From NCBI GenBank assembly GCA_022484685.1, contig JAKVKY010000003.1:53828-117827 (forward strand): a stretch of 64,000 nt of DNA. Reading direction: 5' to 3'. This document shows positions 50,939 through 59,765 of the stretch, piece after piece. The notes below the pieces were generated by a model. That model did no database searches and was not told the origin of the DNA. It saw nothing but the letters and a program-made list of their open reading frames with translations. Each line of letters begins with the position of its first letter. Positions within the stretch are counted from its first letter, which is position 1. The stretch comes from Acidaminococcaceae bacterium. Its GTDB lineage: Bacteria; Bacillota; Negativicutes; Acidaminococcales; Acidaminococcaceae. The position numbers and the translations under genes are program-made.

Positions 50939-53785
50939 ATGAGAAAAAGTTTAAGCCGTTGCTTGATTATGCTTATACTTCTTTGTTTATGGTGGACCTC
51001 TATTTTTATTGCCGCCCCAGCTACCGCTGCAGGTATTAGTCCGTCCGGATTAGCACGCCAGGTTACCCGTATCGGTATCATCGATCAGAAAGATTTTGCA
51101 GAAAAGGCCGACGACGGCAGTTATGCGGGCGTAAACGCGGAATATGTTTATAAGATGGCACAGTATGCCAACCTGAACATTAAGATTATCCTGTACAAAA
51201 GCGGCCGGCAGGCACTGGCCGACCTGGACAACGGTAAACTGGACATGATGTGCAACGTGCTCAAGACACCGGACCGGGAAGCCAAATACCTTTTCAGCGA
51301 ACACGAGGTAGGGCGGCAGCCCATGTGTGTCTTCGTGCGTAAAAATGACGACCGGTTTGCCTTTGGTGATATCCGCCAGCTGGCAGAAATGACTTTTGGC
51401 GCCGAACAGGGCAGCACCGTACACAACCTGTTCGCCAATTTCTGTAGCATCTACGATATCGACCCGCAGATCCGCCTGTACCCAAACCTGGACGCCATGA
51501 GAACGGCGCTGGAAGCCGGCACGATTGATGCCGGTCTGTATGGCGCACCCACCGTGGAAGGTTACCGTACGATCCAGAACTTCGCTCCGACGCCGTATTA
51601 TTTTGTGTTTAGGAAAAATGATACGGACTTAAAAATTAAAGTTGACAACGCCATGGGGAATATCTTGTCCGAAGACCCCGCTTATTATATACGCCTGAAC
51701 CAAAAATATGCCACCCCGGATTCTACCATCAAGATGCTGACCCGGGAAGAAAAAGACTACATTGCCAAACACCCGAGCATAACCATCGCCGTGGTGGCCA
51801 ATGACTTTCCTTATTATAAGAACAACGATGCCAGTAAGCCTCAAGGCATCATTCCCGATTTTTACGACCGCATCAGCCAGTTGACCGGCCTCAAACCTGT
51901 TTATGAAATTTTTACTTCCTATGAGGAAGCTACCAAAGCTGTATCCAAAGGTAAAGTTGACGTCCTGGGTATCTACAGCAATGGACAAATTCCTGCCTAT
52001 AGCTACGGACTGCGCCTGACCCGAGCCTATGACACCATGGATATGGTACTGCTGACCCGGTCCACTACCAGCATCGCACAGATTAAAAAAGTAGCGGTCA
52101 AGGGGCGCAGCGGTAAAGTTCTCAAAGCCAGTATCGCCAAATTTGTGCAGGCGGAAATGGTTCCCTATAGTAATACCATGGCCTGCTTTGAAGCTCTCAA
52201 GGATAAACAAGTGGATGCCCTGGTCTGCGGTATGCCTACCGCCACCTGGCTGATCAATCAGAACCAGCTTGGCACTTACAAGATGACCACCATCAATGCC
52301 AGCGCCATGGATATTTGCGGCGCTACCGCTTACAGCAACAGTATGCTCTGCTCTATTCTCAGCAAAGCTGTAAACGTAGCCGCCTACAGTTTTAACGGTA
52401 TCGTTACCGACAATACGCTGCCGGAAAGCCGCTTAGCCACTTCCCTGGCACGTATTCCCCTGTCCGTGATCGGTGCCGTAACCGGCGTGCTCCTGCTGCT
52501 GGTCATCTGCCTGATTTTTGCCCTGATCCAGTTACGTAAACGCCACAAGGAACAAGAGGCCATGAACCAGGCCAAGATTGCCACTGAACGCCGGGAAATT
52601 GAACTGGCAGCCCTGGAAAAAAATTTTGAAGCCAAAAATGCTTTCTTCTCCAATATCAGTCACGACATGCGCACACCGTTAAACGCTATCTTAGGTTTTA
52701 CCCGCCTGGCCCGGGAACAGGGCCTGGCTCCCCAAAAGCAGGCCGAATACCTGGAAAAGGTAGAAACTTCCGGCAACCTGCTCTTGGATCTAATTAATGA
52801 TACGCTGACCCTTTCCAAGGCCGGCAGCGGTAAACTGGAACTGCATCCGGAACCGTTGAAGGCGGCTGAACTTTTTGATAACATCGTCACCCCCATCCGG
52901 GTGGCCGCCGCTAATAAACACATTACCTTGACCACGGACCTTAGCGGCATCGTGGATCGCACTATCCTGGCCGATAAACTCTGCATGCAGAAGATATTCC
53001 TGAACCTTTTGACCAACGCCATCAAATATACGCCTCAGGGCGGCCAGGTCTGGTTTACCATTCGCAATGTGCAGCTGGAAAATGGACGCCTTGATGCTAT
53101 CACGACGGTGAAAGACAACGGTATCGGCATTTCTCCGGAATTCCTGCCCCATATCTTCGAACCTTTTACCCAGGAAAACCGTGCCGGCTACGAAGCCGGT
53201 GGCACCGGTCTGGGACTGGCCATCGTCAAACAGTACGTAAATCTCCTGGGTGGCACCATCGATGTTCACAGTGAAAAAGATCAAGGTACCGAGTTCAACG
53301 TACATCTCTGCTTGAAAGAAGTAGCAGCACCTCAGCCTGCTGCTGTTCCCGCAGAGCCACAGACAGCGGCGGCAGAAATTTTACAGGGCCGCCAGGTATT
53401 GCTCTGCGAAGATAACAAACTGAACCAAGAAATTGCCAAGGCGCTCTTGAAAGCTAAAGGTATGACGGTGGTTCTCGCCGCCAACGGGCAAGAGGGTATC
53501 GATACTTTCTCAGCCAGCGCCCCGGGTACCTTCGCCTGCATCCTCATGGATGTCCACATGCCGGTGCTGGATGGTTTAGCGGCCACGCGACGTATCCGTT
53601 CCCTGGACAGGGCTGATGCCAGAACCGTACCCATCCTGGCCATGACCGCGGATGCTTTTGAGGAAGATGTACAGAGGTGTCTGGCAGCCGGCATGAACGG
53701 CCATATTGCCAAACCGGTGGCGCCGGAACTGTTATACCAAAAATTAAACGCCGTCCTGGCTCCTAAAACTAAGGAACCGGAATAA
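50939..53785 (+). CDS. Hybrid sensor histidine kinase with two periplasmic SBP3 domains (EvgS/BvgS-like)
   Basis: 948 residues from ATG 50939 (GAAAGAGG 6 bases upstream). Signal/first membrane segment (about 10-30), then two family-3 solute-binding domains (about 40-270 and 275-500) of the amino-acid-binding type, a membrane segment (about 505-530), a short coiled linker, HisKA with the phospho-acceptor His in FFSNISHDMRTPLNAI, HATPase (NLLTNAIKYTP, DNGIGISPEF, GTGLGLAIVKQ), and a receiver with the phospho-acceptor Asp in CILMDVHMPVLDG. No Hpt domain, unlike EvgS/BvgS. The two periplasmic domains suggest sensing of amino-acid-like ligands. No partner response regulator is adjacent. Confidence 0.92.
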   Translation: MRKSLSRCLIMLILLCLWWTSIFIAAPATAAGISPSGLARQVTRIGIIDQKDFAEKADDGSYAGVNAEYVYKMAQYANLNIKIILYKSGRQALADLDNGKLDMMCNVLKTPDREAKYLFSEHEVGRQPMCVFVRKNDDRFAFGDIRQLAEMTFGAEQGSTVHNLFANFCSIYDIDPQIRLYPNLDAMRTALEAGTIDAGLYGAPTVEGYRTIQNFAPTPYYFVFRKNDTDLKIKVDNAMGNILSEDPAYYIRLNQKYATPDSTIKMLTREEKDYIAKHPSITIAVVANDFPYYKNNDASKPQGIIPDFYDRISQLTGLKPVYEIFTSYEEATKAVSKGKVDVLGIYSNGQIPAYSYGLRLTRAYDTMDMVLLTRSTTSIAQIKKVAVKGRSGKVLKASIAKFVQAEMVPYSNTMACFEALKDKQVDALVCGMPTATWLINQNQLGTYKMTTINASAMDICGATAYSNSMLCSILSKAVNVAAYSFNGIVTDNTLPESRLATSLARIPLSVIGAVTGVLLLLVICLIFALIQLRKRHKEQEAMNQAKIATERREIELAALEKNFEAKNAFFSNISHDMRTPLNAILGFTRLAREQGLAPQKQAEYLEKVETSGNLLLDLINDTLTLSKAGSGKLELHPEPLKAAELFDNIVTPIRVAAANKHITLTTDLSGIVDRTILADKLCMQKIFLNLLTNAIKYTPQGGQVWFTIRNVQLENGRLDAITTVKDNGIGISPEFLPHIFEPFTQENRAGYEAGGTGLGLAIVKQYVNLLGGTIDVHSEKDQGTEFNVHLCLKEVAAPQPAAVPAEPQTAAAEILQGRQVLLCEDNKLNQEIAKALLKAKGMTVVLAANGQEGIDTFSASAPGTFACILMDVHMPVLDGLAATRRIRSLDRADARTVPILAMTADAFEEDVQRCLAAGMNGHIAKPVAPELLYQKLNAVLAPKTKEPE

Positions 53786-53862
53786 TATGATATAATAATG
53801 TGGTATAATTATTAATTAGGTAGTAAATATAAATTTCCCCCAGCAAAAGATCAGGGGCACAA

Positions 53863-56379
53863 TTGCAAGTAGATGTTTTGCGTACGTACAGAAAGTGTCA
53901 GCAGATGTTGAGCGCCAAGAAACGCTTGTCCGCAAGCGGCAGGCCCTACAAAAACATAATTTTTCTCCAGGACACCAACAAAGGCCCGCGTGTAATTTTA
54001 TGCCGTGCGCGCGCCGCGGCGGCGTCCGTTTTTTTTGCCTGCCTGTGTCTGTTGACATTATGGATGAGCAGCAGCCAGTTTAATTATGCCCAGGCCGCTG
54101 CGGCAACAACCGATAGTGATGCTGCCTCTAACTCTACTACCCTGGCCAGACAGCAGAAACAAGTTTTGTTCATCAACTCCTACTCCCGGGATTTCTTCTC
54201 CGTGCCGCTGGTCGTCAACCATGTAGAAACAGAATTAAAAAATATCGCTTCCATCCAGTACATCTTCATGAACACCAAGAACCGGGACCATGACTTTGCT
54301 TTTTCCCAGACGAAACACGAACTGGATTACCTGCTACAGAAACACAGTCATTTTGACCTGATTATCACCGGGGATGACGATGCCCTGGATTTTGTGGAAC
54401 AGAACCGGGAGAAATATTTTAAGGATATCCCGGTCATCTTTGAAGATGTCAACAGTGAAGAAAAAGTGCGGGATTATATGCGTCAGGACCCAAACCTGGC
54501 TGGTCTGGTCGAACTTTTCCCGGCCAAAGAAACGATTGAGCTGGCGGTAAAGTTACGCCCGCAAGCTAAACAACTGGTCGTCATCGGTGACAACACAGTC
54601 TCGGCCAAAGGCTCGGCCAGTCAGGTCTTAGCCCAGGCCGGAAATTTTCCCCAGTTGACCATCACCACCCTGGATACCACCCAGTACCGGACAGAAGCGC
54701 TGGCGCGTAAGCTACGTAGCTATGGCGACGACACCATCCTCTGGTTTGGGGTTTTCAGCATCGACGGTTCCGGCAGACACTACACGATTGCGGACGGCGC
54801 TGCTTTTCTGAGCAGCTCGGCCCGGATTCCCATCTTTAAGGCGGACGAAGCCGGCATCGGCGACGGCATTTTAGGCGGCTGCGCCTTATCCTACGATGCC
54901 GTAGGCAAACAGACCGGCATCATGGCGCGCAAGCTTTTGACCGGCGCCACCACCATTGCCTCTTTAGGTTACCGTACCAGCGAGAGCCAGTATGTTTTTG
55001 ATCGCCAGCAACTGGATCGCTTCAAAATCAGCAAGTCGAAACTGCCGCTGGAAACCACGGGCGCCATTTTTAAAAATGAAGAACCCGGTTTTTACGAACA
55101 GCACAGTACCGTGGTCTGGTCCTTTACCGGCCTCATCCTGGTCATCATCATTATCGGCCTGATGAACGACCGTCAGCGGGACCGTGCTTTTAACGAGAAA
55201 CTGACGGCCCAGAAAGCCGAGGTTAAAGCCGCCGAACTGGCCAACCAGGCCAAGACGGATTTCTTAAGCCGTATGAGCCACGATATCCGTACGCCTTTAA
55301 ACGCCATCATCGGCCTGACATCCCTGGCCAAAGACGATATTCACGACCCGCTGCGCATGCAGGATGACCTGGACAAGATTCACACCAGCGGCGCCATTTT
55401 GCTGGAACTGTTAAACGATGTGCTGGATGTAGGCCGCATTGAAAGCGGCAAGCTGAGTTTACAGACCACGCCTTTCCCCTTCGCCGAATTTTTACAGGGT
55501 ATCCACCTGATGTTCGATGATGTGTGCGTCCGGCGCGGCCAGACTTTTACCATCGACACTAATATGAGTGACAAGGTAATCCTCACGGACAAGGTGCGGT
55601 TTACCCAGATTATTGCCAACCTGATCAATAACGCCAGCAAATTTACGCCGCCCGGCGGCTGGATTAAATTTACCGCCACCTGCGGCGAGATTACGGACGG
55701 CCTGCTCCCCTGCACCTTCGTGGTGGCAGATAACGGTCAGGGCATGTCGCCGGAATTCCAGCGCAAGATGTTCGAGGCGTTTACCCAGGAACATAACAAC
55801 ACGGGCAACCTGGAAAAAGGCAGCGGTCTGGGCTTAGCCATCGTCAAAAAAATTACCGAGCTGATGCACGGCACGATCTCGGTGCACAGCGCGCCCGGTG
55901 AAGGCAGCACTTTTACCCTGCAGTTTAATTTTGTACCGGTTACCGGTCATGCCGCCGCCGAAGCGGGAGCAGCTACTGATTTGAGCCTGCTCCAGGGCCG
56001 CCGGGTTTTGCTGGTGGAAGACCATCCGCTCAACGCCCAGATTGCCACCCGCATGCTGGAAAAGCAGAAGATGCTGGTAGAGACGGCGGAAAACGGCGTG
56101 GTGGCCGTAGAAAAGTTCCGTCAGTCTGCGCCCGGTTATTACGACGCCATCCTCATGGATATCCGCATGCCGGTGCTGGACGGTCACGCCGCGGCGCAAC
56201 AGATTCGCACCCTGCCCAAGGCTGATGCCCGGACGGTGCCCATTATCGCCATGACGGCGGATGCGTTTGACGGAGATGTAAGGCGTTCGTTAGCCAGCGG
56301 GATGAACGCGCATTTGAATAAGCCGATTGATACGGAGGAGTTGTATCGGACGCTGGCGAAGTTTTTGCAAAATAAATAA
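53863..56379 (+). CDS. Hybrid sensor histidine kinase with ABC-type periplasmic binding domain
   Basis: 838 residues from TTG 53863 (AGGGG 5 bases upstream); ATG 53905 is an alternative. A basic N-terminal stretch precedes a membrane segment (about 48-68). The extracytoplasmic part (about 95-390) reads like ABC_sub_bind periplasmic proteins: VLFINSYSRDFFSVPLVV, FDLIITGDDDALDFV, DIPVIFEDV, LVVIGDNTVSAKGSA, and a PIFKADEAGIGDGILGG lobe. Then a membrane segment (about 415-435), HisKA (FLSRMSHDIRTPLNAI), HATPase (NLINNASKFTP, DNGQGMSPEF, GSGLGLAIVKK) and a receiver (AILMDIRMPVLDG). It follows the first kinase by 77 bases, has the same cytoplasmic layout, but a different sensor. Confidence 0.9.
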   Translation: MQVDVLRTYRKCQQMLSAKKRLSASGRPYKNIIFLQDTNKGPRVILCRARAAAASVFFACLCLLTLWMSSSQFNYAQAAAATTDSDAASNSTTLARQQKQVLFINSYSRDFFSVPLVVNHVETELKNIASIQYIFMNTKNRDHDFAFSQTKHELDYLLQKHSHFDLIITGDDDALDFVEQNREKYFKDIPVIFEDVNSEEKVRDYMRQDPNLAGLVELFPAKETIELAVKLRPQAKQLVVIGDNTVSAKGSASQVLAQAGNFPQLTITTLDTTQYRTEALARKLRSYGDDTILWFGVFSIDGSGRHYTIADGAAFLSSSARIPIFKADEAGIGDGILGGCALSYDAVGKQTGIMARKLLTGATTIASLGYRTSESQYVFDRQQLDRFKISKSKLPLETTGAIFKNEEPGFYEQHSTVVWSFTGLILVIIIIGLMNDRQRDRAFNEKLTAQKAEVKAAELANQAKTDFLSRMSHDIRTPLNAIIGLTSLAKDDIHDPLRMQDDLDKIHTSGAILLELLNDVLDVGRIESGKLSLQTTPFPFAEFLQGIHLMFDDVCVRRGQTFTIDTNMSDKVILTDKVRFTQIIANLINNASKFTPPGGWIKFTATCGEITDGLLPCTFVVADNGQGMSPEFQRKMFEAFTQEHNNTGNLEKGSGLGLAIVKKITELMHGTISVHSAPGEGSTFTLQFNFVPVTGHAAAEAGAATDLSLLQGRRVLLVEDHPLNAQIATRMLEKQKMLVETAENGVVAVEKFRQSAPGYYDAILMDIRMPVLDGHAAAQQIRTLPKADARTVPIIAMTADAFDGDVRRSLASGMNAHLNKPIDTEELYRTLAKFLQNK

Positions 56380-56411
56380 GACAGGTGCAACAGACAAGAG
56401 TCACAAATAGG

Positions 56412-56656
56412 AAGTGACGGCAATCTCTACGCTCAAGACTTCAGGATACATAAAGCAGGATAGCTCCTTGGCAACAGTCAGTGAATGCTGTTTATGCCGC
56501 TGCGCTCAGCTGCTCCGCACATATTTTGCTTCGCAAAATTTGGGTGCTCCGCGACGCCTCGCTTAGCTGGCAAAACTACGCATTCACTGCCAATTGTTGC
56601 TGCAAGAGTTATCCTGCCATTATTTTCCTGTCTGCGCGTAGCGATTGCCGCCGTTC
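56412..56656. repeat. Palindromic intergenic element D
   Basis: A long imperfect palindrome. GACGGCAATC(T)CTACGC on the left (from 56415) pairs with GCGTAGCGATTGCCGCC (to about 56653). Closer in, GCAGGATAGCTC...GTCAGTGAATGC (56456-56490) pairs with GCATTCACTG...GAGTTATCCTGC (56579-56617). At the centre is an ATTTTGC/GCAAAAT hairpin (56523-56539). It fills the space after the second kinase. It resembles element C in architecture, but I see no shared core sequence. Confidence 0.65.
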
Positions 56657-56724
56657 TTTTTAGAGTTACTGTGTTGTACCTGTCATACCAGACTATCCTT
56701 TTCGTCAAGAAAAATGTATTTTTT

Positions 56725-56757
56725 GACATTTATTCGTACGAATAAATGTCTTTTTTT
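56725..56757. terminator. Perfect palindromic terminator
   Basis: GACATTTATTCGT/ACGAATAAATGTC, a 26-base perfect palindrome (56725-56750), is followed by seven T residues. It probably ends the kinase transcript. Confidence 0.85.
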
Positions 56758-56786
56758 ACACTTTTCCTGACCAAAACTTTATATAG

Positions 56787-56983
56787 ATAAAGGCGGAGAT
56801 GCTTTTTAACTAAACGAAATGTCCAGGCCAGTGTGTCTTTGTAAGCGCCGCGATGCGGAACGACGAAGCCGGGTAACGTCCCGGCGACTAGCAATTGTTA
56901 TGAACATTGCTTGCCGCATCCGGTTCGTGGATACAAAGACACACTGGTGGGGCACACGCACATGGTTAAAAAATATCTCCGCC
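56787..56983. repeat. Palindromic intergenic element C
   Basis: About 195 bases. Outer AGGCGGAGAT...TTTTTAAC pairs imperfectly with GTTAAAAAATATCTCCGCCT. Then a perfect 16-base arm CCAGTGTGTCTTTGTA (56828-56843) pairs with 56932-56947. Inside, GATGCGG (56852-56858) pairs with CCGCATC (56914-56920), enclosing two hairpins: GCCGGG/CCCGGC (56868-56885) and AGCAAT/ATTGCT (56890-56911). The core ACGACGAAGCCG-hairpin-CGGCGACTA is shared with element A. It lies at the 3' end of the SGNH hydrolase gene. Confidence 0.8.
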
Positions 56984-56990
56984 TATAATT

Positions 56991-58199
56991 TTACTCCCAG
57001 CCCATGATGCCGGCGATAACCTTGCTCAAGTAGTGAGCCAGTCTTTCATGGCCCTGTAAGAGCGGATGTTCCCCGTCCGCATAATCATAAGGCGCCAGAA
57101 AACTCTGGTCCTTGTTCACCGGAATAAAATGTAATCGCAAATCACCCCGGACCTGCAGCTCTGTTACCACATGCTCAATAAGAGGTTTGCTGGCGCGATA
57201 CTGGAACGGTACCGGCTCCAGGCACAGGATATACGCCTTGGGATTCAGATGCCGTACCTGCAGGATTAATTTACGGTAGCCCTCTTCAAAATCTTCCGCC
57301 GGATACACAGGTCCCGTAAAATCGTTGGCCCCGGGATTTAAAACTATAACTTGCGGTTTTAACCCCTGGCCGGTAAAACGGCTTCCGGGTTCGCCCCACA
57401 GCAGACGCGCGTAATCATCACCGCTATGGGTAAAGCTGCGCCCCTTCGCCGCCGACTCCCGGTAATTATGGACCACACCCTCGCCGCTGGTGGCGACAAC
57501 ACTGTACTCAGCTCCCAGCTTACTGGCCGTCAGCGGACCAAAAGACTGGGTCGAGCTTTCGTTCAGCAAGTACCCAAAAGTTTCCGTGCCCAGGGCAAAA
57601 GCTCCGGCCAAAATAGAATCGCCCACAAATTCCATGCGGCGGTGTAACGGTTTAGGCGGCGGCAAAAGCTTGCCGTCAGCCGCCAGGGTAATCCCCGTGA
57701 TGCTGGTAATACCGCCGGCAGTTTCCGTATCCCGTTCCAAAGCCAGCGTATGCTTACCTTTCCTGGTCAGCGGCGCAACCAGGTCGCCCCGAAAACGCTG
57801 CCAGGCATCGCCGTCAATACTGCTGCGCCACCAGATCTTGGCGCCGGTATTTTGCAGATGCACGGCTACATAATCGCCGGTAAAATTAAACTTCAGATAC
57901 GCGGCGCCCCGGTCTGTCCGGTAAGTGTGCGCGTCTTTTTTATCCCAGCGGCCGTAGTAGGCAAGTTTTTTGTCGGAAGGGAGAACCTGCCGCATCGCCC
58001 GGATTTCCGGCCGGCAAATTTCTTCCCAGCCGGGAGTACCGGGACCGGGTTTGCTGACCGTACCGCTGACCGGCGCCGTAACCGCCACGCGGATAGGCGT
58101 AGCGGCATCCTTTTGTGCCCAGGCAGGCACCGTACCGCATAATAAAACAAAACACAACGCCAGCTGCAAAGACCGGCGACCTAAATTATTTTTTAGCAT
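56991..58199 (-). CDS. Exported SGNH/GDSL esterase (CE2-like acetyl esterase)
   Basis: 402 residues from ATG 58199 (AAGGTG 8 bases upstream). Signal peptide ends near PAWAQ (about 29). An N-terminal jelly-roll-like part (about 60-180) with WWRSSIDGDAWQRF precedes the SGNH hydrolase. The nucleophile Ser195 is in EFVGDSILAG. Further blocks are GANDFTG and the catalytic Asp375/His378 in DGEHP. The two-domain layout matches carbohydrate esterase family 2, which removes acetyl groups from glycans. It is periplasmic or surface located; the substrate is unknown. Confidence 0.88.
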   Translation of the reverse strand: MLKNNLGRRSLQLALCFVLLCGTVPAWAQKDAATPIRVAVTAPVSGTVSKPGPGTPGWEEICRPEIRAMRQVLPSDKKLAYYGRWDKKDAHTYRTDRGAAYLKFNFTGDYVAVHLQNTGAKIWWRSSIDGDAWQRFRGDLVAPLTRKGKHTLALERDTETAGGITSITGITLAADGKLLPPPKPLHRRMEFVGDSILAGAFALGTETFGYLLNESSTQSFGPLTASKLGAEYSVVATSGEGVVHNYRESAAKGRSFTHSGDDYARLLWGEPGSRFTGQGLKPQVIVLNPGANDFTGPVYPAEDFEEGYRKLILQVRHLNPKAYILCLEPVPFQYRASKPLIEHVVTELQVRGDLRLHFIPVNKDQSFLAPYDYADGEHPLLQGHERLAHYLSKVIAGIMGWE

Positions 58200-58270
58200 C
58201 ACAAGCACCTTCTATTTCGTAAAATTCTAGTTCCATTGTATCTAAATATGCGCTTTTGGTAAAGTCACAG

Positions 58271-58302
58271 CAAAAAACAGCCGGGAATTTTTTCCCGGCT
58301 GC
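58271..58302 (-). terminator. Terminator of the exported SH3/paralogue pair
   Basis: CAGCCGGGA (58278-58286) pairs with TCCCGGCTG (58293-58301), followed on the minus strand by six T residues. Confidence 0.85.
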
Positions 58303-58392
58303 CTAAATTTATTCCGCCCAAAATTTGGAGCGGCAAAATTTTTATTCTGTCCAAATTTGGGCGGCTCCAAATTTTTTATCCGCCCAATAATT
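58303..58392. repeat. AAATTT quasi-palindromic repeats
   Basis: Four CCAAATTT/AAATTTGG-type blocks. CCGCCCAAAATTTGGA and TCCAAATTTGGGCGG form an imperfect inverted repeat, and each half is itself nearly palindromic. It sits between the SH3 gene stop and its terminator. Confidence 0.7.
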
Positions 58393-58411
58393 TAGTTCTC
58401 AACTAAAAATT

Positions 58412-59254
58412 TCACTCCACCAGATAGATGCACCAGAAAATATCTTTGATCGTGCCATTATCCTCGTGGAAACCAAAACCGTTGATGGGTCCCGTCTGAC
58501 CATCGGCACGGCGGCCGTTCAGGTTCCATAAATGTTTACCCGTGGCATCCGTGGCCGCAGGGTCCCAGCCATAGTTCTGCATATCCTTATCAAACTGCGC
58601 CAGCCGGTCCGCATCCATGCTCTCGCCCACCTGGAGTCCGGCCACCATATAGCCGGGCTTCACCACTTTCACCGCCCGCTGCTCCGGTTTCTTATTCAGT
58701 TCCTCGCAGTAGGACCAGGCGTCGTAATTACCCAGGGCAATCTTAAACTTGACAGAGGAAAACTCGTTCTGCTCTTCCTCGCTCAAAGGCGTATAGCCGT
58801 TACCGGATCTTTCGTCAAAAGCCCCTAACATGCTGTTAAAGGTAAAAAAGGCGCCGCTGTTAAAAGCCGCCCTGAAGCGGGAGGCGCGGGTATTATCCGC
58901 AGCAATGTTAGTCAAAAACTTCAGGTTGACGAAACCTTTCCTGCCCTTGTCCGTAATAATTTCCGCAAACGGATATCCGTCTACCAGATCACTGTCATCC
59001 TGGTGGACCTTCTTCACATACACCAGGTCGTTAAACTGCAGCGAACCCACCACTTTGCTGTCCGCTATGCGACCGCTGTTGCGCAAATTCACATCCGAAG
59101 CTGAGCAGCGAGCCTCGATGGGCCACTCCGGCGGCACAGATTCCTGAGGCTCCGGCCAGGAAAATCCTTCCGCCCCGGCCGTCGCCGCCAGCCATAAACC
59201 GCACACCAAAACCGCCAGCTGCACCCACAGACGGCGTCCAGAAATTTTACCCAC
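58412..59254 (-). CDS. Exported SH3b-domain protein with a conserved FWCxYL C-terminal domain
   Basis: 280 residues from GTG 59254, chosen because AAGGAAGG lies 8 bases upstream and the neighbour uses the same start context. Signal peptide (WVQLAVLVCGLWLAATAGAEG), then a bacterial SH3 domain (about 45-115; ASDVNLRNSGRIADSKVVGSL, GRKGFVNLKFL). The last ~90 residues end in GKHLWNLNGRRADGQTGP, INGFGFHEDNGTIKDIFWCIYLVE. This tail matches the neighbouring gene closely. SH3b suggests contact with peptidoglycan or peptide; function otherwise unknown. Confidence 0.78.
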   Translation of the reverse strand: MGKISGRRLWVQLAVLVCGLWLAATAGAEGFSWPEPQESVPPEWPIEARCSASDVNLRNSGRIADSKVVGSLQFNDLVYVKKVHQDDSDLVDGYPFAEIITDKGRKGFVNLKFLTNIAADNTRASRFRAAFNSGAFFTFNSMLGAFDERSGNGYTPLSEEEQNEFSSVKFKIALGNYDAWSYCEELNKKPEQRAVKVVKPGYMVAGLQVGESMDADRLAQFDKDMQNYGWDPAATDATGKHLWNLNGRRADGQTGPINGFGFHEDNGTIKDIFWCIYLVE

Positions 59255-59307
59255 CACAGCCACCTTCCTTCCACTCACACATTTTTACGCAGGCTGCAAA
59301 TTTTTGC

Positions 59308-59355
59308 CAGCCCTCAATTTTGTCAGCCCTCAATTTTGCCAACCCTACAATTTTA
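59308..59355. repeat. 16-bp tandem repeat between the paralogues
   Basis: Three copies of CAGCCCTCAATTTTGT/C (units at 59308, 59324 and 59340; the third has four changes). The AATTTT core recurs in repeats at 42.3, 58.3 and 62.7 kb. Confidence 0.85.
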
Positions 59356-59369
59356 CGCGTAAGCATTTT

Positions 59370-59765
59370 TTACTCCGGCAGATATACGCACCAAAAAATA
59401 TCTTTGATCTTGCCGTCCTCCAGATGGAAGCCGAAACCTTTTACCGGTACCATCTCGCCGCCACGAAGACCGTTAAACAGCCACAAATATTTGCCGTAGG
59501 TTTTAGTGTCCGCCTGGTACCAGCCCTGAGGCAGGTTCATGCCCTGCATGTTCATATCCAGCTGGGCCAGTTGCTCCTCGCTCAAAGGCGAGTAGCCGTT
59601 GCCGTGCAAACCCTGGAAAGCCGCCACCATGCCCTCATAATCATAGTGGACGCTGTTGGTGAAATCCGTCATAAAACCAGCCTGGGCCGAACCCGTCAGC
59701 AAAAATAGACCGCACAGCAAAACTACCAGCTGCAACCACAGGCCGCGCCCTAAAAATTTACGCAC
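59370..59765 (-). CDS. Small exported protein, paralogue of the SH3b protein tail
   Basis: 131 residues from GTG 59765 (AAGGAAGG 8 bases upstream, identical context to the neighbour). Signal peptide (LQLVVLLCGLFLLTGSAQAG), then a ~95-residue domain: GNGYSPLSEEQLAQLD, GKYLWLFNGLRGGEMVPVKG, GFGFHLEDGKIKDIFWCVYLPE. It lacks the SH3 domain. I do not recognise the domain. The pair looks like a tandem duplication with gain or loss of SH3b, probably one transcription unit ending at 58271. Confidence 0.75.
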   Translation of the reverse strand: MRKFLGRGLWLQLVVLLCGLFLLTGSAQAGFMTDFTNSVHYDYEGMVAAFQGLHGNGYSPLSEEQLAQLDMNMQGMNLPQGWYQADTKTYGKYLWLFNGLRGGEMVPVKGFGFHLEDGKIKDIFWCVYLPE

